From positions 1-9,398 of the forward strand of contig JBIQID010000123.1 of the NCBI GenBank assembly GCA_044508215.1: a stretch of 9,398 nucleotides of DNA. Reading direction: 5' to 3'. Positions 5,855 to 9,398 of this stretch are shown piece after piece. A program made the translations under genes and the position numbers. Within the stretch, counting starts at the first letter, position 1. Each line of letters opens with the position of its first letter. This stretch comes from JAEZFI01 sp044508215 (GTDB taxonomy: Bacteria; Actinomycetota; Acidimicrobiia; Acidimicrobiales; Microtrichaceae). The notes beneath the pieces are model-generated. The model did no database searches and had not been told where the DNA came from. It was given only the letters and a program-made list of their open reading frames with translations.

Positions 5855-6649
5855 TCAGCCGACCCGCGCGTGCTGGCCGCCGTCGACCGGTAGCACCACC
5901 CCGGTGATGAACGCCGCGTCGTCGGACGCCAGGAACAGCACCGCCCGGGCGACGTCCCACGCCGTCCCCATCCGTGCCCGCAGGGGGACCATCGCGTCGC
6001 GCTGGCGGCGCAGTTCGTCCCGGTCGACGCCGAACGCCTCGGCGAGGCTCTCGATGGCCATGGGCGTGTCCATCAGGCCCGGCGCCACGGCGTTCACCCG
6101 CACGCCTCGCTTCGCGCTGCTCATCGCCAGCTGCTGGGTGAGCGCGTTCACACCGGCCTTCGAGACCTTGTAGGCCACGGTCGGCACGGTGCACACGGCG
6201 GCCGCGGAGGAGATGTTCACGACCGACCCCGAGCCCTGCGCCCGCATGAGCGGCAGCACGTGCTTGCAGGCCAGCCAGGTGCCCTTCAGGTTCACGTCGA
6301 GGATCCGGTCCCACCCTTCCTCGGTGAGCTTGCTGGCGCCGGCGTCCCCCTCGCCGATGCCCACGTTGTTCACCAGCACGTCGACCTGCCCGAACAGCTC
6401 GACGGCACGCTCCGCGACGGCTCTGCAGTCGTCCTCGCTGGTCACGTCGCCGTGCATCGCCTCGGCGGTGCCGCCCGCCTCGCGGATCAGCTCGACGGTC
6501 GCCTGGGCCGAGGCCTCGTCGCGGTCGACGGCCAGCACCCGGGCGCCCTCCGCAGCGAGGAGGAGCGAGGTGGCCCGCCCGTTGCCGATCGTCTCGCCGG
6601 CGCGCTGGCCGGCACCCATCACGATCGCTGCCTTCCCTTCCAGCTTCAC
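5855..6649 (-). CDS. SDR family NAD(P)-dependent oxidoreductase
   Basis: A 264-residue classical short-chain dehydrogenase/reductase that interconverts an alcohol and a ketone or aldehyde. The dinucleotide loop is the longer variant GAGQRAGETIGNGRA (12-26) instead of GxxxGxG. D42 at the end of the second strand (VLAVDRD) suggests NAD(H) rather than NADP(H). NNVGIG (94-99), DVNLKG (118-123), S147/S148 (NISS), Y160 and K164 (YKVSK) complete the active site. The C-terminus ITGVVLPVDGG (248-258) is typical. The start is GTG 6649-6647, which overlaps the TGA of the upstream CMD gene as GTGA, so the two are translationally coupled. A frame extends back to 6787 inside the CMD gene and is rejected. 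The neighbours (AhpD-like protein, TetR, divergent BVMO) suggest a role in oxidising a ketone or alcohol; the substrate is unknown. Confidence 0.93.
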   Translation of the reverse strand: MKLEGKAAIVMGAGQRAGETIGNGRATSLLLAAEGARVLAVDRDEASAQATVELIREAGGTAEAMHGDVTSEDDCRAVAERAVELFGQVDVLVNNVGIGEGDAGASKLTEEGWDRILDVNLKGTWLACKHVLPLMRAQGSGSVVNISSAAAVCTVPTVAYKVSKAGVNALTQQLAMSSAKRGVRVNAVAPGLMDTPMAIESLAEAFGVDRDELRRQRDAMVPLRARMGTAWDVARAVLFLASDDAAFITGVVLPVDGGQHARVG

Positions 6650-7215
6650 CGGTCGGGCACCTCCGTGCCGTCGGGGAAGCCGGGCATCCCGTCGTCGATC
6701 GGGACCTCGAAGGTGTTGAGCGCCATCGACACCATCACGTACTGGCCCACGGTGAACACGATGTCGATGAGCTGTTCGGTGGACCACGACCCGGCGAGGG
6801 CCGCCCAGGTGGCATCGGTGATCCGGTGCTGGTCGACGAGCTCGTCGGCTGCTGCGACGAGTGCCGCGTCCCTGGGTTCCCAGCCATCGAGGCCCGGCTG
6901 GGTGAGGCGGCGGACCTCCTCGGAGGTGACCCCCGCCTGCTCACCGATCACGGTGTGCTGGCCGAACTCGTACGGACTCCCGCATCGCCAACCCACGCGG
7001 AGGATCAGCAGCTCGCGCTCACGTGCCGGCAGCGTGCTCTTCGCGAGGACGTGCGAGCCGAACACCAGCCACCGCTTCAGCAGCTTGGGGTGGTGGGCGA
7101 GCGTGGTGAAGATGTTCATCCGCCCCAGGCGGTCGAGCAGCTCCCGGGTCTCGTCGTCCCAGTCGCCCTCGGCGCTCGGTGGGATCCTCGGCGGCCGGTC
7201 CGGACGCTGCGCCAC
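6646..7215 (-). CDS. Carboxymuconolactone decarboxylase / AhpD-like family protein
   Basis: A 189-residue all-helical protein of the CMD/AhpD superfamily. The core LPARERELLILRVGWRCGSPYEFGQHTVIGEQAG (62-95) carries the family histidine H87 and an acidic E83. The AhpD redox pair CxxC is not present: only C78 remains, with Y82/E83 following. Thiol peroxidase activity like that of AhpD is therefore doubtful. Many uncharacterised members with this pattern occur beside SDR and monooxygenase genes in actinobacteria, to my knowledge. The start is GTG 7215. The ribosome binding site GAGGAG overlaps the TGA of the upstream TetR gene (TGAGGAG), nine bases separate the genes, and the 3' end overlaps the SDR start. 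It is clearly part of one operon. The precise reaction is unknown. Confidence 0.88.
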   Translation of the reverse strand: MAQRPDRPPRIPPSAEGDWDDETRELLDRLGRMNIFTTLAHHPKLLKRWLVFGSHVLAKSTLPARERELLILRVGWRCGSPYEFGQHTVIGEQAGVTSEEVRRLTQPGLDGWEPRDAALVAAADELVDQHRITDATWAALAGSWSTEQLIDIVFTVGQYVMVSMALNTFEVPIDDGMPGFPDGTEVPDR

Positions 7216-7224
7216 GTGGTCTCC

Positions 7225-7860
7225 TCAGTCCTGCTCGGGTGCCCCGCCCACGAGGCGCGGCACGATCCGGTCGATGAACGCCCGGCGCTGCTCCGGATCG
7301 TCGAAGTCGACTCGGGTCTCGTTGTTCACCACGATCGACATCACGAGGCGGAGGATCGCGTCGCTCACGATGTTCGCCTCGTCGCGGTCCATCCCAGCGG
7401 AGTGCTCGAGGTGCCCCGCGATCACGCGCCCGGCTGCCTGGAGCATGGGCCCGATGCCGGAGGTGATGAACGGGGCGGCCACCTCGGGCTCGAGGGTCAG
7501 CACCCGCTGCAGCAGCTCGTGTCCCCGCAGGGTGACCACCGCGAACTCGAACGCATCGGCGACGCCCTTCACCACGGGGACCGACGGATCGATGAGGGCG
7601 ACGAGCGCGTCGATGAAGCGCTTCGCCTCCCGACCGAGGAGGCCGGCGACCACCGCGTCACGGTTCGAGAAGTAGCGGTACAGCCACACGCGGGAGATCC
7701 CGACGTCGGCGGCCAGCTGCGACATCGTCGTGGAGCGGATCCCCTGCTGGCTGAACCGGACCATCGCAGCGTCGAGGATCCTGGAGGGTGTCCCTTCGGC
7801 CGCCTCTTCGAGCACGAGACGCCCCCACGGGGTATGCGCATCGGCGTCGGTGGTGGCCAC
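7225..7860 (-). CDS. TetR/AcrR family transcriptional regulator
   Basis: A 211-residue one-component regulator. The N-terminal DNA-binding domain covers about residues 25-72: RILDAAMVRFSQQGIRSTTMSQLAADVGISRVWLYRYFSNRDAVVAGLL, with the recognition helix at SRVWLYRYF (56-64). The C-terminal helical part (about 80-205) would bind a ligand and dimerise; its ligand is unknown. It is the first gene of the minus-strand operon with the CMD, SDR and winged-helix genes, and diverges from the ferritin-like protein/BVMO operon. It probably represses both through the TGTCAAC elements in between. The chosen GTG 7860 has no Shine-Dalgarno site but follows TACCAT by six bases, which fits a leaderless transcript; a start at GTG 7815 cannot be excluded. 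The layout is like ethR-ethA, but the sequence, compared from memory, does not look like an EthR orthologue. Confidence 0.92.
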   Translation of the reverse strand: MATTDADAHTPWGRLVLEEAAEGTPSRILDAAMVRFSQQGIRSTTMSQLAADVGISRVWLYRYFSNRDAVVAGLLGREAKRFIDALVALIDPSVPVVKGVADAFEFAVVTLRGHELLQRVLTLEPEVAAPFITSGIGPMLQAAGRVIAGHLEHSAGMDRDEANIVSDAILRLVMSIVVNNETRVDFDDPEQRRAFIDRIVPRLVGGAPEQD

Positions 7861-7866
7861 GCCGCC

Positions 7867-7872
7867 ATGGTA
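7867..7872 (-). promoter_or_regulatory. Candidate -10 element (TACCAT) of the TetR operon, leaderless start
   Basis: Read on the minus strand, TACCAT (7872-7867) is followed by six bases and then GTG 7860. This is the spacing expected if transcription starts at the GTG itself. A TGTCAAC element (7899-7893 on this strand) stands about 20 bases upstream, so a bound regulator would block the promoter. The same TACCAT-GTG pattern occurs at 657-672. Confidence 0.4.
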
Positions 7873-7892
7873 CGCACGTCGTCGACCCCGGG

Positions 7893-7946
7893 GTTGACAT
7901 CTCGGCTCGGTCTGTCAACACTGAACACATCCGTAGAAGTGTCAAC
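7893..7946. promoter_or_regulatory. Probable TetR operator: three TGTCAAC elements in the divergent promoter region
   Basis: GTTGACA (7893-7899) and TGTCAAC (7913-7919) form a perfect 7-base inverted repeat with a 13-base spacer. A third TGTCAAC lies at 7940-7946, immediately before the ribosome binding site of the plus-strand gene. TTGACA (7894-7899) is also a perfect -35 hexamer for the plus-strand operon, but only a poor -10 (AACACT, 7917-7922) sits 17 bases on. Symmetric elements between a TetR gene and a divergent operon are the usual place for autoregulation and repression of both sides. That this TetR protein binds them is inferred. Confidence 0.6.
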
Positions 7947-7954
7947 AGGAGGAG
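7947..7954 (+). promoter_or_regulatory. Strong ribosome binding site of the ferritin-like protein gene
   Basis: AGGAGGAG lies four to six bases before ATG 7959 and fixes this start; the longer frame reaching back to 7788 would run through the operator region and the TetR gene. It directly abuts the third TGTCAAC element (7940-7946). Confidence 0.9.
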
Positions 7955-7958
7955 CGAC

Positions 7959-8846
7959 ATGCCGGTGAGCACCCCCCGAGCGGCCGAGCGCCCGTCCGCC
8001 CAACGCACGATCCCGGTCCGCCGGCTGGACGTCGACCTGCGCACCGTGGACGTCGACCGCTGGATCGTCCCCGACGACCCGATCTTCAGCCACTTCATCG
8101 CCACCCTCTCCGCCGTGTTCCCTCCCGGCGAGGAGTTCTTCGTGAAGACCGTCCGGGAGCACCGCGCGGTGGCCGAGGACGACCCCGTGCTGAAGGCGCA
8201 GGTGAAGGGCTTCATCGGCCAGGAGGCGATGCACGGCCGTGAGCACCGCCAGCTGAACGCCCGACTGGCCGAGCTGGGCTACTACACGCACCAGACCGAG
8301 AAGGCGTTCGAGAAGGTCGCCGAGAAGGCGCTGAAGTACCGGATGCGGAAGGTGCCGCTCGCCATGACCGCCGCCGCGGAGCACCTCACCGGCATCTTCG
8401 CCGAGGTGGCACTCGGGCACGAGCCCAGCCGCGAGCTGCTGTTCTCCCACCCCGACATCCAGACCCTTGTGACCTGGCACGCGCTCGAGGAGCTGGAGCA
8501 CAAGAACGTGGCCTTCGACGTGCTCCAGCGCACGGGCGCCGGCTACTTCACACGTGCCGCCGGCTTCGTGCTGCTGCACACCGTGTTCGCCCGTGCGGTC
8601 ATCGTCTCGTGGATCCGGGCCCGCGTCCGCGACCGGGAGATGATCGGTTGGAAGGGTCGGAAGGTGTTCAACCGCCACCTCCGCCAGCAGCGGCTCCTCA
8701 GCCTGTGGGCGCTGCGCCGGGTGTTCTCGTACCTGCGTCCGGGCTTCCACCCCGACGACACCGACACCGAGGACCTGGTGCGCGAGTGGCGGGAGCGCCT
8801 CGCCGGCCAGGTCACCGAGACCGCTTCGCTGCGGCGCCCGGCGTGA
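7959..8846 (+). CDS. Predicted metal-dependent hydrolase, ferritin-like fold (PF10118/COG3687 type)
   Basis: A 295-residue protein of the family annotated as predicted metal-dependent hydrolase. Its sequence looks like a four-helix diiron protein: E58/E59 (FPPGEEFF), E89xxH92 with H96 (QEAMHGREH), E141-H142 (AAEHLTG) and E178xxH181 (ALEELEHKN), which is the E, ExxH, E, ExxH order of ferritin-like carboxylate diiron enzymes. A hydrophobic stretch at about 199-218 (RAAGFVLLHTVFARAVIVSW) may touch the membrane or form a buried helix. The start is ATG 7959 with AGGAGGAG. The stop overlaps the next start as GTGA, so it is coupled to the EthA-like monooxygenase. The family has no firmly established reaction that I know of. 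The motif order suggests oxidation chemistry as much as hydrolysis; that is my inference. Confidence 0.85.
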   Translation: MPVSTPRAAERPSAQRTIPVRRLDVDLRTVDVDRWIVPDDPIFSHFIATLSAVFPPGEEFFVKTVREHRAVAEDDPVLKAQVKGFIGQEAMHGREHRQLNARLAELGYYTHQTEKAFEKVAEKALKYRMRKVPLAMTAAAEHLTGIFAEVALGHEPSRELLFSHPDIQTLVTWHALEELEHKNVAFDVLQRTGAGYFTRAAGFVLLHTVFARAVIVSWIRARVRDREMIGWKGRKVFNRHLRQQRLLSLWALRRVFSYLRPGFHPDDTDTEDLVREWRERLAGQVTETASLRRPA

Positions 8847-9398
8847 CCGCCTCTGCTGCCGTGACCGAGGAGCGCCACCTCGACGTCCTCGTCGTGGGTG
8901 CCGGCCTCTCCGGCATCGCGGCGGGCCACTACCTGCAGGCGAACTGCCCCTGGGCGTCCTACGAGATCTTCGAGGCCCGCGACGCCATCGGTGGCACGTG
9001 GGACCTGTTCCGGTACCCGGGCATCCGGTCGGATTCCGACATGTTCACGCTCGGCTACTCGTTCCGGCCGTGGAAGGGCGAGAAGGCCATCGCTGACGGC
9101 GAGTCGATCCTCAGCTACATCCGGGAGACCGCGGCGGTCGAGGGCATCGATGCGCACATCCGCTTCGGCCACCGGGTGGTCGCGGCCGAGTGGTCGAGCG
9201 AGGACGCCCGCTGGACGATCACGGCGGAGCGGACCGTCGACGGGTCGGGCACCGGCGAGCAGTTCCAGCTGACGGCCGGCTTCATCTTCTCCTGCAGCGG
9301 CTACTACCGCTACGACCAGGGCTACGAGCCGCACTTCGAGGGGCGCGACGACTTCCGGGGGACGATCGTCCACCCGCAGCACTGGCCCGAGGACCTCG
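8843..9398 (+). CDS. EthA-like Baeyer-Villiger flavin monooxygenase (partial, cut by right edge)
   Basis: The first 185 residues of a class B flavoprotein monooxygenase, which inserts oxygen next to a ketone using FAD and NADPH. The FAD-binding Rossmann motif VGAGLSG is at 18-24. GGTWDLFRYPGIRSDSDMFTLGYSF (50-74) and CSGYYRYDQGYEPHF (151-165), then HPQHWPEDL (177-185), match Mycobacterium tuberculosis EthA closely as I remember it, clearly more than generic BVMOs. The NADPH motif and C-terminal half lie beyond 9398. The start is GTG 8843, which overlaps the upstream TGA as GTGA; a second in-frame GTG at 8861 is possible. EthA oxidises ketones and activates ethionamide, and its gene diverges from the TetR regulator ethR; a similar divergent plan is seen here with a ferritin-like gene inserted first. 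The physiological substrate is unknown. Confidence 0.93.
   Translation, partial: MTASAAVTEERHLDVLVVGAGLSGIAAGHYLQANCPWASYEIFEARDAIGGTWDLFRYPGIRSDSDMFTLGYSFRPWKGEKAIADGESILSYIRETAAVEGIDAHIRFGHRVVAAEWSSEDARWTITAERTVDGSGTGEQFQLTAGFIFSCSGYYRYDQGYEPHFEGRDDFRGTIVHPQHWPEDL

Noticed and set aside
6650..6787. N-terminal extension of the SDR to an upstream ATG
   Set aside because: It lies inside the CMD gene in another frame and is Arg-rich. The GTG at 6649 starts right at the SDR fold and overlaps the CMD stop.
7569..8750. Minus-strand frame opposite the ferritin-like gene and running into the TetR gene
   Set aside because: It overlaps two genes with strong domain evidence and the operator region, and its translation has no family-like motif.
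1..9398. Defence system, CRISPR array, prophage or insertion sequence
   Set aside because: I looked for regular direct repeats, transposase or integrase motifs, terminal inverted repeats and attachment duplications at the tRNA 3' end, and saw none. Base composition looks even across the window.

Overview
This is a very GC-rich bacterial stretch. Genes are tightly packed, several start with GTG, stops and starts overlap as GTGA, and TANNNT-type -10 elements sit close to start codons. The encoded families (EthA-like monooxygenase, TetR regulators, SDR, AhpD-like proteins, a winged-helix AlkZ-like protein, a PIN-PhoH protein) point to a high-GC actinobacterium, perhaps Acidimicrobiia. That placement is inferred from style and gene content only; no taxonomic marker is present.

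Layout. (1) Positions 73-567 hold the C-terminal part of a leishmanolysin-like (M8) zinc metalloprotease whose N-terminal region is missing or out of frame. A long 18-bp hairpin (602-643) follows. (2) Positions 672-2333 are one uninterrupted frame encoding a complete CaiB/BaiF class III CoA-transferase followed by a complete TadA-type tRNA adenosine deaminase. Two unrelated and normally separate enzymes are joined, which is the oddest feature of the window. (3) Convergent to it, a PIN-PhoH ATPase runs on the minus strand (2383-3774). (4) A tRNA-Ser(CGA) gene with its own terminator (3996-4113) is followed by 3-methyladenine DNA glycosylase I (tag). (5) Five bases past the end of tag, on the minus strand, lies an AlkZ/YcaQ-like winged-helix protein. 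It is the last gene of a compact minus-strand operon: TetR regulator, AhpD-like (CMD) protein, SDR, winged-helix protein. (6) Divergent from the TetR gene across a 98-base control region with three copies of TGTCAAC, a plus-strand operon begins. It encodes a ferritin-like PF10118-type protein and, overlapping by GTGA, an EthA-like Baeyer-Villiger flavin monooxygenase cut by the right edge of the window.

How the genes fit together. The right third resembles the divergent TetR-regulator/BVMO arrangement known from ethR-ethA in mycobacteria, extended by a redox set (SDR, AhpD-like protein, ferritin-like protein) typical of ketone, alcohol or lipid oxidation. The TetR protein probably controls both directions through the TGTCAAC elements. 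The middle part is housekeeping: tRNA modification, a tRNA gene, RNA metabolism (PhoH) and alkylation repair (Tag, possibly the AlkZ-like protein). I see no CRISPR array, insertion sequence, phage gene or recognisable defence system.
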